Source: Paenibacillus chondroitinus NBRC 15376
Lineage (GTDB): Bacteria; Bacillota; Bacilli; Paenibacillales; NBRC-103111
Assembly (NCBI RefSeq): GCF_004000765.1
Contig: NZ_BILW01000007.1
Location: 62,001-126,000, forward strand
DNA length: 64,000 bases
Reading direction: 5' to 3'
The number at the start of each line of letters is the position of its first letter. Positions within the stretch are counted from its first letter, which is position 1. Made by a program: the position numbers and the translations under genes. Under the pieces are notes generated by a model. The model was not told where the DNA came from and made no database searches. It was given only the letters and a program-made list of their open reading frames with translations. Positions 1-7,620 of this stretch are shown here, piece by piece.

Positions 1-451
1 GGCGCAGCAAATGGGAGCCGATCATATAATCAACCATTATGATGCTTTTTTGCCGCAATTAACTGCACTCGGTCTAACTGAGGTTGACTATATTTTCTGC
101 TTAAACAGCACGGCTGAGCATTGGCAGAATATGGCGGACGCAATCGCTCCCCAAGGGAAAATCTGTTCCATTGTAGAAACTAGTCAAACATTAAATATGA
201 ATCTCCTGAAAAATAAGAGCGTCACGTTCGCTTGGGAGTTCATGTTCACGCGCGCGATGTTTCAAACATCGGACATGATCGAACAGCACAACCTGCTGAA
301 TGAAGTAGCCGAACTAGTCGATAACGGACTACTGAGCGCCACAGTGACTCAGCGATTAACGCCAATCGATGCAGCAAACCTCCGCAAGGCCCATGCCATG
401 CTTGAGGAAGGCCACACAATAGGCAAAATTATTCTGGAACATTTTGCATAA
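1..451 (+). CDS. Zinc-type alcohol dehydrogenase/quinone oxidoreductase family protein, C-terminal part
   Basis: The gene enters from the left edge: the frame is open back to the first bases, so the ATG at 11 need not be the true start. The visible 147 or so residues carry the second half of a Rossmann nucleotide-binding domain (GADHIIN, VDYIFCLNSTAEHW, then IAPQGKICSIVE) and the C-terminal return to the catalytic domain (ATVTQRLTPIDAANLRKAHAMLEEGHTIGKIIL), the usual layout of medium-chain NAD(P)-dependent reductases. The catalytic domain that would show whether zinc ligands exist lies outside the window, so substrate and zinc dependence cannot be judged. A hairpin follows the stop codon. Confidence 0.8.
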   Translation, partial: AQQMGADHIINHYDAFLPQLTALGLTEVDYIFCLNSTAEHWQNMADAIAPQGKICSIVETSQTLNMNLLKNKSVTFAWEFMFTRAMFQTSDMIEQHNLLNEVAELVDNGLLSATVTQRLTPIDAANLRKAHAMLEEGHTIGKIILEHFA

Positions 452-460
452 AAGGAAAAT

Positions 461-505
461 GGGGTTGTCTTCAGGTCTGACTATGACCTGTGAACAACCC
501 CTTGT
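461..505 (+). terminator. Hairpin terminator after the dehydrogenase
   Basis: GGGGTTGT (461-468) pairs with ACAACCCC (494-501), and inside it AGGTC (473-477) pairs with GACCT (485-489). Only a short T-poor tail (TTGTCTATA) follows, so termination may be weak. Confidence 0.5.
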
Positions 506-540
506 CTATAACAACATAACTTATTTCACACAGGCAGGAT

Positions 541-1425
541 TCAGTCAGGGGAAATCCCCGTCTCCTCGCTTGCCCGCGTGTCTTCTCCGTACATGGCAGG
601 GTTCATTTTCCTTGCGATCGCCAAATCAAGCAGTCCCCGCTCCGTGTGCTGATCCTCCAGACTTTCCACCCACAGGCGAATCAGGTCATTCATCTTGGCT
701 GCGTTTTTGATCGGAATTTGATGCTTCGCATCTTTTAGGAAATAGAGTGAGCTATGGGGCAGACCTTGGTGAAGCAAATGGGCATACCGATGAAAGGAAC
801 GATCCTTTCTACCAAACATTAATAAAATCGGATGCTTGATATTCCGGAGTCGATGCGTGCAGGAGTAGGCAAGGGTTTGCTTAAAATACATGCAGACATC
901 ATTGGACGTGTCTTTCTTCGCGCTCTCGTACAACTGGCGATAGGTTTCATGATTGTCTGCATTTCCGTTCGTGATAGCTTTCTTCAACAGATCCATCAGC
1001 ATAACCGGGCCGGTCATATTGCACGCCATCCACACCCTGATTTTGTTATATACGTCGGTCAATTCCGACATGCCGCTCACCACGATTCCTCCAAGGAATC
1101 GCTCAGGATAAGCTAACAGCGCTTCCAGAAGGACCATCCCGCCGGTCGAATATCCGCAGAGATAAGCTTTTTCAATCCCGATTTCATCGAGCAGCATTCG
1201 AACATCGTGTGCCATTAACTCCATACTGAGCGGTCGTTCCGATGCTTGGCTGGATCCGTGACCGCGAATATCAAATGTGATCACCTGGAAATGGTGGGAT
1301 AACTGTTTTTTTTGATAAAAGAAAGCCTCTGAAGTTAACAGAGGCGGATGGATAAACACAATAGGGATCCCGGTTCCTGAAATCTCATAATTCAGAATCG
1401 TCCCTTTTAAATGGGCAAAAGGCAA
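541..1425 (-). CDS. Alpha/beta-fold hydrolase
   Basis: A 294-residue single-domain hydrolase. The nucleophile elbow GYSTGG puts the catalytic serine at residue 93. The acid is probably Asp208 (FGRKDRS) and the base His235 (DAKHQIP). The oxyanion strand IVFIHPP near residue 22 and the DIRGHGSS segment near residue 52 are typical of the esterase/haloperoxidase-like branch. There is no signal peptide, so it should be cytoplasmic. The start is TTG at 1425, 8 bases after GGAGGA. The tail beyond residue 250 is longer than in many relatives. Substrate cannot be predicted. The gene converges on the dehydrogenase fragment at the left edge. Confidence 0.8.
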   Translation of the reverse strand: MPFAHLKGTILNYEISGTGIPIVFIHPPLLTSEAFFYQKKQLSHHFQVITFDIRGHGSSQASERPLSMELMAHDVRMLLDEIGIEKAYLCGYSTGGMVLLEALLAYPERFLGGIVVSGMSELTDVYNKIRVWMACNMTGPVMLMDLLKKAITNGNADNHETYRQLYESAKKDTSNDVCMYFKQTLAYSCTHRLRNIKHPILLMFGRKDRSFHRYAHLLHQGLPHSSLYFLKDAKHQIPIKNAAKMNDLIRLWVESLEDQHTERGLLDLAIARKMNPAMYGEDTRASEETGISPD

Positions 1426-1497
1426 AGTCGTCTCCTCCGTCAGGTCATGTTCAAGAACTTCACCTTATCGTAGCCCGCTTTGCCTTTTATTATTACA

Positions 1498-1782
1498 CTA
1501 GAACATTTTGAAGCCTTTGATCCGCAGTGTTTTGATCGCCGACCCGCTAAGAATCGCACCAACCAGGCCGCCGATTGCCGGAACGATATCAACAATCGTA
1601 AAGCTTTCCCCGCTGGATAAAAAAGAGGCCGACCCCATTGACCCGTAGATCACAACGCCAATCACCAGTGCGATGAACGCATAGAGTGGAAACCAGGTCG
1701 TCTTCATCAGCATGTTCAAAATAAAACCGATTCCAAAAAATAACACCATCATTAAGACAGTGGCAATAATCATCTGCAGCAA
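1498..1782 (-). CDS. Small membrane protein, YuiB-like
   Basis: A 94-residue very hydrophobic protein with about three membrane segments (residues 3-25, 31-49 and 66-84). The phrase LFFGIGFILNMLMKTTW and the ending GFKMF resemble what I remember of the Bacillus YuiB family, whose gene also lies close to yumB and yumC in B. subtilis. The start is TTG at 1782, 8 bases after GGGGGA; ATG at 1773 is an alternative. Function is unknown in the family. The identification is from memory of a short sequence, so moderate confidence only. Confidence 0.6.
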   Translation of the reverse strand: MLQMIIATVLMMVLFFGIGFILNMLMKTTWFPLYAFIALVIGVVIYGSMGSASFLSSGESFTIVDIVPAIGGLVGAILSGSAIKTLRIKGFKMF

Positions 1783-1898
1783 TGTCTGATCCCCCTAATT
1801 ATGAAACTGATCTTCCGCTTTCTTTTCATTGTAATCCACGAGATCGCACAGGTAAAGTGTACACAAATTGAACATTTTCCATTTCACCCTTTGTTCAT

Positions 1899-1927
1899 TT
1901 GCCCTTTCTCCATGAATTGGATACAAT
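1899..1927 (+). promoter_or_regulatory. Sigma-A-like promoter of hemQ
   Basis: TTGCCC (1899-1904), a 17-base spacer and TACAAT (1922-1927) form a good vegetative promoter about 35 bases before the hemQ start. Confidence 0.55.
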
Positions 1928-1961
1928 GTAGGGGATATTAGCCTTGAATGGAGGAACACCC

Positions 1962-2708
1962 ATGAGTGAAGCCGTACAAACGCTGGAAGGCTGGTATGCG
2001 CTCCATGATTTCCGGATGATTGACTGGAACGCATGGCATGCCGCAACCCCGCAAGAGCGTAAACATGCAACGGAAGAGCTGAATACATTCCTATCCGATT
2101 GGCAGCAAATTGAAAACGATAAATTAGGCAGCACTGCCGTATATAGCATCGTTGGACAGAAAGCTGACTTTGTATTCATGCAATTGCGCGAAACGTTAGA
2201 AGAACTGAATGATTTGGAAAATGCTTTCAATAAATCCAGCTTCGCTGCTTTTACAATCCCGGTATATTCCTATGTTTCTATCGTTGAATTAAGCAGTTAC
2301 TTAGCTAAACCTGGCGTCGACCCTGCGGATGATCCAGAGATTCAAGCGCGTTTGAAGCCAACGCTGCCTAAAGCGAAGCATATCTGCTTCTATCCGATGA
2401 ACAAGCGTCGCGAAGGCAATGACAACTGGTACATGCTCCCTGCGGACGATCGCAAAACGATGATGCGCAGCCACGGCATGATTGGCCGTACATACGCTGG
2501 CAAAGTGAAACAAATTATCACGGGTTCTGTGGGTCTGGATGATTGGGAGTGGGGCGTAACGCTGTTCTCCGACGATCCTCTGCATTTCAAAAAGCTCGTT
2601 TATGAAATGCGTTTTGACGAAGTGAGCGCACGATTCGGTGAATTCGGTGATTTCTACGTGGGTAACTTGCTTACGCCTGAGAAGTTTACTAAACTCATTA
2701 CGGTTTAA
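1962..2708 (+). CDS. hemQ: Coproheme decarboxylase (hydrogen peroxide-dependent haem synthase)
   Basis: HemQ/ChdC performs the last step of the coproporphyrin-dependent haem pathway of Gram-positive bacteria: peroxide-driven decarboxylation of two propionates of coproheme III to give haem b. The 248-residue protein has the chlorite-dismutase-like fold. It shows the family block [16 protein letters not shown], containing the tyrosine that forms the reactive radical, then [35 protein letters not shown], which holds the proximal histidine, and the ending [11 protein letters not shown]. The ATG at 1962 sits 7 bases after GGAGG; a TTG at 1944 lies before that site and is not used. It is monocistronic with its own promoter and a strong terminator. 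Confidence 0.95.
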   Translation: MSEAVQTLEGWYALHDFRMIDWNAWHAATPQERKHATEELNTFLSDWQQIENDKLGSTAVYSIVGQKADFVFMQLRETLEELNDLENAFNKSSFAAFTIPVYSYVSIVELSSYLAKPGVDPADDPEIQARLKPTLPKAKHICFYPMNKRREGNDNWYMLPADDRKTMMRSHGMIGRTYAGKVKQIITGSVGLDDWEWGVTLFSDDPLHFKKLVYEMRFDEVSARFGEFGDFYVGNLLTPEKFTKLITV

Positions 2709-2715
2709 AATAAAT

Positions 2716-2750
2716 AGAAGGACGGACCTCATGTCTGTCCTTCTTTTTTT
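2716..2750 (+). terminator. Rho-independent terminator of hemQ
   Basis: AGAAGGACGGAC (2716-2727) pairs with GTCTGTCCTTCT (2733-2744) with one wobble and runs into seven or more T. Confidence 0.85.
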
Positions 2751-2755
2751 GTCTA

Positions 2756-2794
2756 GTAAAAAAAGAAAGCCTGCCCTCTATAGAGCAAGCTTTC
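2756..2794 (-). terminator. Rho-independent terminator of the gene ending at 2800
   Basis: Read on the minus strand, GAAAGCTTGC (2794-2785) pairs with GCAGGCTTTC (2774-2765), with a TCTATAGA-type centre, and is followed by a long T run. Confidence 0.8.
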
Positions 2795-2799
2795 TCCAA

Positions 2800-3081
2800 T
2801 TAATCCTCATCATCGTCGTCGCGGAGCGCAGCGGCAAGTTCGGCTTCCATCTGCGCTTTGCGTGCGAGATACGCCTCGGTATCGCGGTCACGCTGGCGAC
2901 TCTTTTCCTTCAACCGTTCGATGGCTGGAAGGATGAGAATATCGATTTCCTTTTGTACAACTGCTACATGATCGTAACGTTTCTCCGTCTCCAGAAAATG
3001 ACCGACTTCAATCAGTCCATTGTAACGATCCAGTTCATCCCGGGTAAGAAGTCCTCTTACTTGGACACTGCAGTGCCGCAT
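2800..3081 (-). CDS. Conserved hypothetical protein, charged and helical
   Basis: I do not recognise the family. The 93-residue product is soluble, mostly helical and highly charged. It begins with MRHCSVQVRGLLTRDELDRY and ends in a strongly acidic tail (RDDDDED). The stretch IERLKEKSRQRDRDTEAYLARKAQMEAELAAAL could form a coiled coil. A run of G (GGGGGGA) lies about 8 bases before the ATG and a strong terminator follows the stop, so it is a real transcription unit. It is transcribed in the same direction as the NDH-2 gene just upstream (27 bases away) and may share its transcript. Confidence 0.65.
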   Translation of the reverse strand: MRHCSVQVRGLLTRDELDRYNGLIEVGHFLETEKRYDHVAVVQKEIDILILPAIERLKEKSRQRDRDTEAYLARKAQMEAELAAALRDDDDED

Positions 3082-3108
3082 AGCGATCCCCCCGTTTACG
3101 AATGATGA

Positions 3109-4299
3109 CTAGAAACGCCCTTTACGAATAACGAGCGGAATTCCGCCGATAATGTAGAGGTATCTCATATCAACCACTTTTTTCATCATGGCTGCTACAT
3201 TACCTTTGAGTTTACGGGACCCAACAATACCGATGGCTTGTCCTTTCCCTAAGGAAGCCACTGTACCTTTGTTGGAGAATTTGAAAGTTTTCATTTGCGA
3301 ACCGCGAATGGAAGCAATCAGGTTATGAGCCACAGCTTCCCCTTGCTGCATTGCGATTTGTGCTGTTGGAGGGTATGGCCGGCCTTCATCGTTCATGACG
3401 ATGGAACAGTCACCAACAACATAGATATTGTCGAATTGAGGAGCACGCAGGTACTCATCAACTTTAATTCTGCCGCGCATCGTTTCAAATCCTGCATCAT
3501 CGAGCATGTGGTTACCGCGGATACCGCCTGTCCAAACAACAGTTGCAGCCTTGATAAACTCATCGCCCGCGATAAGAACGCCTTCCGGAGTGCATTCTTT
3601 GATCGCTGTGCCGATTTTGAACGTGATGCCTTTGTCCGTTAAAATTTTCATCGCATACTCAACTAGCTCAGGATCAAAACCTGGCAGTGCTGTTGGAGCC
3701 GCTTCAATATTATAAATCTTCACGAGGGAAGGATCGACATCGAATTCTTTGCAAAGCTGTGGAATACGATCTGCCAATTCACCGATGAATTCAATACCGG
3801 TAAATCCTGCTCCACCGATAACGAATGTCAGGTAATCTTTGCGATCCGGCTCACGCTTGTATTTCGCGAATTGGTACTCAATGTGCTCACGTATGAAGCG
3901 AACACTGTTGATGCTGCGAATATTCAGCGCGTATTCTTTAAGTCCAGGGATTCCGAACGTTTCAGCTTCGCCGCCAAGACCGATAACTAGGTAATCGTAA
4001 GAAAGCGTACCGTCTTCGAGGATAACCTTTTTCTCGTGCGGACGGATTTGAGTAACAGTCGATTTCACGAAATCCACTTTGAACTCATCAATCAATTTCA
4101 GAATGTTCACGCGTGCATTTTCAGGATTATCTGTCCCTGCAGCAGGCATATGGAGATGCGTGGTAATGTAATGGTAATCATGCTTGTTTACGAGCGTTAC
4201 ATCAGCTTCATTGTAATTTAATTCTTTTTGCAATCGAATTGCAGAAAGAATCCCGCCGTAACCGGCTCCTAGAATAACGATTCTTGGTATTCTACTCAT
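3109..4299 (-). CDS. Type II NADH dehydrogenase (YumB-like)
   Basis: A 396-residue flavoprotein of the NDH-2 family, which passes electrons from NADH to menaquinone without pumping protons and sits on the inner face of the membrane. The FAD-binding motif GAGYGG is at residues 12-17 and the second Rossmann motif, GGAGFTGIEF, near residue 163. VVGDCSIV near residue 296 is the FAD-binding aspartate block, followed by PPTAQIAMQQGEAVAHNL. The C-terminal part (RKLKGNVAAMMKKVVDMRYLYIIGG) is the amphipathic membrane-binding region. A possible Rex operator lies 50 bases upstream. YumB is the closest Bacillus name I can give; the paralogue at 12246 is a shorter relative. Confidence 0.9.
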   Translation of the reverse strand: MSRIPRIVILGAGYGGILSAIRLQKELNYNEADVTLVNKHDYHYITTHLHMPAAGTDNPENARVNILKLIDEFKVDFVKSTVTQIRPHEKKVILEDGTLSYDYLVIGLGGEAETFGIPGLKEYALNIRSINSVRFIREHIEYQFAKYKREPDRKDYLTFVIGGAGFTGIEFIGELADRIPQLCKEFDVDPSLVKIYNIEAAPTALPGFDPELVEYAMKILTDKGITFKIGTAIKECTPEGVLIAGDEFIKAATVVWTGGIRGNHMLDDAGFETMRGRIKVDEYLRAPQFDNIYVVGDCSIVMNDEGRPYPPTAQIAMQQGEAVAHNLIASIRGSQMKTFKFSNKGTVASLGKGQAIGIVGSRKLKGNVAAMMKKVVDMRYLYIIGGIPLVIRKGRF

Positions 4300-4348
4300 G
4301 TCTCTCTCACTTCCATATCCGATTTTATTGTCCCATGGTTTCTCTATC

Positions 4349-4366
4349 TTGTGAAAATTTACACAA
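4349..4366. promoter_or_regulatory. Rex-like operator upstream of NDH-2
   Basis: TTGTGAAAATTTACACAA is a near-perfect 18-bp inverted repeat resembling the Rex consensus (TTGTGA, AT-rich centre, TCACAA), with one mismatch in the right half. It lies about 50 bases before the NDH-2 start. Rex senses the NADH/NAD ratio and represses ndh in B. subtilis. The remaining gap from 4300 to 4733 also holds a TATAAT at 4651-4656 pointing to the reductase gene; I see no gene in it. Confidence 0.45.
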
Positions 4367-4733
4367 ACAGTTTCAAAAGTCGTATACTGCCTCTAGTTTG
4401 CGCTCACACGCAATGATTTATGATGATCAAAAAATGCATCAAAAAGCACAAATGTAGTCACAACATGGTAAACCGATTCTCATGATATAATATAATTTAA
4501 ATTAGTAAAGATCAAGTGCTATTTTGGCTTAAAATCAAGCTTACAGCCGCTTCAGCCCTGTCCAACCATTGTAAGCATTACTTATCATATTTATAAGCGA
4601 TTTATATAAAGAATTCACACTTTTCTGTTTCCTTCATTAAAAGAGACGTTTATAATGGAATAATGATTGTGGCAATTCTTGCAATTCTGAGAATAATGGC
4701 ACATCAAAGGAAATGAATCGGAGGAGTTTAACA

Positions 4734-5735
4734 ATGATCGAGAAAGAAACTAATCAAGACATCGTTGATATTATTGTCATCGGTGGTGGACCTGCCGGGA
4801 TGTTCGCATCCTTCTACGCTGGAATGCGCCATGCGTCCGTGAAAATTATTGAAAGCATGCCGCAACTAGGTGGACAGCTTGCCGCGCTTTACCCTGAGAA
4901 GTACATTTATGACGTAGCCGGATTCCCGAAAGTAACGGCGCAAGATCTAGTCAATAACTTACTAGCTCAAATGAAACACTTTCCTATAGATGTTTGCCTA
5001 GAAGAGAAAGTACATCAAGTTGTTAAAAAAGAAGAGCGTCTTTTCGAAATCACAACGGACAAAGGTACGCATACTAGCCGCGCCGTTATTATCACAGGCG
5101 GAGTTGGCGCATTCGAACCGCGTCGCTTGGAACTTCCGGAAGCCGCACAATACGAGAAAAAGAACTTACACTATTTCGTAAGCGATTTGAACGCATTTGC
5201 CGGCCAAAAAGTATTGATCAGCGGCGGCGGCGATTCCGCGGTAGACTGGGCGCTTATGCTTGAGCCGATTGCTGAGAAAGTGACGCTGATCCACCGTCGC
5301 GATAAATTCCGCGCACACGAGCACAGTGTTGAGAACCTGATGAACTCCAAAGTAAACATCGTAACGCCTACAGAAATTACGAAGCTTCAAGGCAGCGACC
5401 GCATTGAGCAAGTTACGCTCAAAGATATCAAGTCGGGTGAAGAAACTGTGCATGATGTGGATGCTGTTATCGTTAACTTCGGATTCGTATCTTCCCTAGG
5501 ACCGATTGCTGAGTGGGGACTTAACATTGAGAACGGCTCGATCGTTGTTGATTCCAGAATGGAAACGAACATTCCAGGTATCTTTGCTGCAGGGGATATC
5601 ACGACATATCCGGGCAAATTGAAATTGATTGCTGTTGGCTTCGGCGAAGCACCTACGGCGATTAATAATGCCAAAGTGTATATCGACCCAACTGCTAAGC
5701 TTTCACCAGGACACAGCTCCAATTTGAAATTTTAA
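4734..5735 (+). CDS. Ferredoxin-NADP reductase (YumC type)
   Basis: A 333-residue thioredoxin-reductase-like FAD protein that moves electrons between NADPH and ferredoxin or flavodoxin. It shows [14 protein letters not shown] near residue 18 (FAD) and [14 protein letters not shown] near residue 162 (NADPH). [28 protein letters not shown] near the C-terminus is characteristic of the YumC group. It has no redox CxxC, which separates it from true thioredoxin reductase. Start: ATG at 4734, with GGAGGAG about 8 bases before it; the ATG at 4713 lies upstream of that ribosome site. It is divergent from the NDH-2 gene, and an unusual hairpin follows. Confidence 0.9.
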   Translation: MIEKETNQDIVDIIVIGGGPAGMFASFYAGMRHASVKIIESMPQLGGQLAALYPEKYIYDVAGFPKVTAQDLVNNLLAQMKHFPIDVCLEEKVHQVVKKEERLFEITTDKGTHTSRAVIITGGVGAFEPRRLELPEAAQYEKKNLHYFVSDLNAFAGQKVLISGGGDSAVDWALMLEPIAEKVTLIHRRDKFRAHEHSVENLMNSKVNIVTPTEITKLQGSDRIEQVTLKDIKSGEETVHDVDAVIVNFGFVSSLGPIAEWGLNIENGSIVVDSRMETNIPGIFAAGDITTYPGKLKLIAVGFGEAPTAINNAKVYIDPTAKLSPGHSSNLKF

Positions 5736-5753
5736 ATCATAATCTTTCTACAT

Positions 5754-5803
5754 AAAAAGGGGTATTCTATACCTAATCTTCGGATTAGGAGGAATACCCC
5801 TTT
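5754..5803 (+). promoter_or_regulatory. Long hairpin holding a terminator-like stem, ribosome site and start codon
   Basis: AAAGGGGTATTC (5756-5767) pairs with GAATACCCCTTT (5792-5803), and CCTAATC (5772-5778) pairs with GATTAGG (5783-5789) across a TTCG tetraloop. That makes 19 base pairs with one small internal loop. The 3' arm contains AGGAGGA (5787-5793) and most of the TTG start codon (5802-5804) of the next gene. It may end the reductase transcript and also hide the downstream ribosome site. Confidence 0.7.
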
Positions 5804-6053
5804 GTCATCTATATGTCCGGTTTGCAATGGCCTGCAGGAATTAACCACCGACTGCCCCGTGTGCTCACATGCCATGTGTGATGGTGGCAGACTAAGCGAC
5901 TACCTTGGTCCCTACTCCCCTTATCGGGAGATTGATGTGTACTCGATGTCCGATTCGGACGGCACGTTGTCGGGTCATGGTGGTGAATGCCTTCATTTGC
6001 TCAGTTGCCCCGATTGTATGCACAGTTTAACCATTCAGATACCGAATCTATGA
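5802..6053 (+). CDS. Small zinc-ribbon-like protein
   Basis: An 83-residue cysteine-rich protein of unknown function. It has CPVC at residues 5-8, a second CPVC followed by MC near residues 18-26, and HGGEC plus CPDC near the C-terminus. Four or more Cys pairs of this kind usually bind zinc in one or two ribbons. There is no membrane segment. The only plausible start is TTG at 5802, eight bases after AGGAGGA, and both lie inside the hairpin at 5754-5803. The gene would be co-transcribed with the ferredoxin-NADP reductase if that hairpin is read through. Confidence 0.65.
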   Translation: MSSICPVCNGLQELTTDCPVCSHAMCDGGRLSDYLGPYSPYREIDVYSMSDSDGTLSGHGGECLHLLSCPDCMHSLTIQIPNL

Positions 6054-6088
6054 GCATCAACTCTCTTAGTTATGTATCTGTTAAGCCA

Positions 6089-6244
6089 TTAGTTGAGCGG
6101 AGCTTCATCCTTGATGTAGACTTGCAGCTTCAAGTTCCGTCTCTGGATTTCGGCGAGCAATAGATCAACAAAATCTGATTCTAATCTCAAATCCAGTGCT
6201 TTGTAATAAGAGTCGATCAATGTTTCGTCGCTAATTTGTCTCAC
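6089..6244 (-). CDS. sda: Sporulation histidine kinase inhibitor Sda
   Basis: A 51-residue protein starting at GTG 6244 after AAAGGTGATT. It reads MRQISDETLIDSYYKALDLR and then LESDFVDLLLAEIQRRNL, matching the Sda helical hairpin of B. subtilis (MRKLSDELLIESYFKA, then LNRDFIELIENEIKRR). Sda binds the dimerisation domain of sporulation kinases and blocks phosphorelay signalling when replication initiation or DNA integrity is disturbed. The region before it contains a cluster of DnaA boxes, as upstream of B. subtilis sda. The gene is shorter than 60 codons and easily missed. Confidence 0.9.
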   Translation of the reverse strand: MRQISDETLIDSYYKALDLRLESDFVDLLLAEIQRRNLKLQVYIKDEAPLN

Positions 6245-6312
6245 TGAAATCACCTTTATTCTATAATTTGTAATTATATTATCATGGGGTTAAAAATAGA
6301 ACAACTGTTCCA

Positions 6313-6411
6313 TTATCCACAGAAAATTGTGTATATCCTGTGGGTAAATTGTTGATATCCCCCCTAAACGGTATGATTGCTTGGGGGATATTGTGTATAA
6401 AGTTATACACA
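6313..6411. promoter_or_regulatory. DnaA-box cluster upstream of sda
   Basis: TTATCCACA at 6313-6321 and TTATACACA at 6403-6411 match the DnaA consensus (TTATNCACA) on the plus strand, and TGTGTATAA at 6392-6400 matches on the minus strand. Near matches are TGTGTATAT at 6328-6336 and TGTGGGTAA at 6339-6347. Between the two groups ATATCCCCC (6355-6363) and GGGGGATAT (6383-6391) form a perfect 9-bp inverted repeat. DnaA control of sda is known in B. subtilis. The remaining intergenic sequence to 6583 is AT-rich with no other gene seen. Confidence 0.8.
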
Positions 6412-6583
6412 TGCTAGACTATGCGTATGCTGATAAAAAAAATTGATCACTTAATTTGTAAAATTCCGTGTAATACTTAATATTTTCAGAACAAAGTTCA
6501 CAAATTTGAAAAGAAATTTTAATCGCCCGTTAATATTCATTGTTTATAATACGATTAGAAAGTTAATCAAAGGAGTGATAGAC

Positions 6584-6745
6584 ATGATCGTCTACGATAT
6601 TGTACTGAATGGTGAAATCAAAGAAACAATTAAGCCCAAAAAGAACCGCTTGAAAGAAATCTACTCGTATATGCTAGAACAAACAAAGGTTATGAAAGAC
6701 AAATATGGCGACAACGTAAAAATTAAAGGCCGCATCGTGTACTAG
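6584..6745 (+). CDS. Small conserved hypothetical protein
   Basis: A 53-residue protein starting at ATG 6584, about 8 bases after AAAGGAGTG. The longer in-frame extension to 6506 lies before this ribosome site and is unlikely. It is basic and soluble: MIVYDIVLNGEIKETIKP, then a helical stretch KKNRLKEIYSYMLEQTKVMKDKYG and a final strand VKIKGRIVY. I do not recognise the family and assign no function. It is a single-gene unit between the sda control region and a convergent glucosaminidase. Confidence 0.65.
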   Translation: MIVYDIVLNGEIKETIKPKKNRLKEIYSYMLEQTKVMKDKYGDNVKIKGRIVY

Positions 6746-6785
6746 GAATGATTCCCCGTCACTTGCGGCTCTTTTTTCGGCTATG

Positions 6786-7466
6786 TTAGATAATCCCTTT
6801 ACGATGAAGCACCGTTAACAAGCGGTAAAAGTCATAACTTCCGTCTTTCGGTGTATCAATAAGATTCGCTTTAACCGCCGCATCAACCGCTGCTTTGGCC
6901 CACTCGGGCACTTCTTTTAGCGCCGCTTGTCCTTCTAATGCGCTTACTCTGGTCTGTAAGGCAGCAATTTGTGCCTGCAGCTGTTCTAACATTTTCACAA
7001 CCTCCTCATCATATCTCGTTAATCCATTAACTTGTATCAAATTATTCAGCTTACTGGCGTAAGCAATATCTGTGGCGTAGCCGCTGCTCTGCAAGGCTTG
7101 TGTTTGTTCTCCCGGACTTTTGGCGTTCCTTACATTCACATATCGGGGCAGCTGGAAGAGGAGATCTTGATCCCGAAAGCAGAATTCGATCGATGGATAC
7201 ACGCGGAAATCACTAGGCACATTATCGTAACGCACACCGTTTACCATCTCCCAAGTCAAGGCCGATACTCTGTCCCCTGTCCAATAAGGTGTAAGCACAC
7301 CGCTGCCAACCTTATATCCTACCAAGTTGTTCCACGCATTCACGTTTCCACCCGTCTCCAGAATCGCCTGTGCGATACGAACGGAAGGGAATATCGGAGA
7401 ATGATCCAGACGCAGTTCTACAGCAATCGGAGCAATCAGCTCGATAAATGCTTGTCTAGTTACCAT
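6786..7466 (-). CDS. Glucosaminidase-domain peptidoglycan hydrolase
   Basis: Residues 1-150 are a glucosaminidase domain (LytG/FlgJ-like fold): FPSVRIAQAILETGG carries the predicted catalytic Glu37, followed by NNLVGYK, SDFRVYPSIEFCFRDQDLLF and QALQSSGYATDIAYASKLNNLI. A coiled coil follows (VVKMLEQLQAQIAALQTRVSALEGQ). The C-terminal repeat-like module VPEWAKAAVDAAVKANLIDTP resembles modules found in phage-type lysins. There is no signal peptide, which is odd for an enzyme acting on murein. It could be released by mother-cell lysis, exported by another route or derived from a phage lysin. ATG at 7466 follows GGGGGTG. Confidence 0.8.
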   Translation of the reverse strand: MVTRQAFIELIAPIAVELRLDHSPIFPSVRIAQAILETGGNVNAWNNLVGYKVGSGVLTPYWTGDRVSALTWEMVNGVRYDNVPSDFRVYPSIEFCFRDQDLLFQLPRYVNVRNAKSPGEQTQALQSSGYATDIAYASKLNNLIQVNGLTRYDEEVVKMLEQLQAQIAALQTRVSALEGQAALKEVPEWAKAAVDAAVKANLIDTPKDGSYDFYRLLTVLHRKGII

Positions 7467-7620
7467 GCACTCACCCCCTTTTCCTAGTTCAAGCTAGTAC
7501 TCTTTCAATCTATTCTATTCTTCCGTGAGCAAAAGGTTCCCCTTATGAGGACTACTTCTCAGTCCCACTTTACTTTTCCCTTAGGTTAAGGTTTAGTAAG
7601 GAAAGGAGGGCTGATTGAAT

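Noticed and set aside
444..710. An 88-codon frame overlapping the first terminator
   Set aside because: It runs through a hairpin and opposite the hydrolase gene; the text is not protein-like.
1944..1961. TTG 1944 as the hemQ start
   Set aside because: It lies before the GGAGG site that serves ATG 1962, and the family begins at the latter.
6313..6411. Replication origin
   Set aside because: DnaA boxes are present, but no dnaA, dnaN or typical unwinding region is near; the boxes fit sda regulation.
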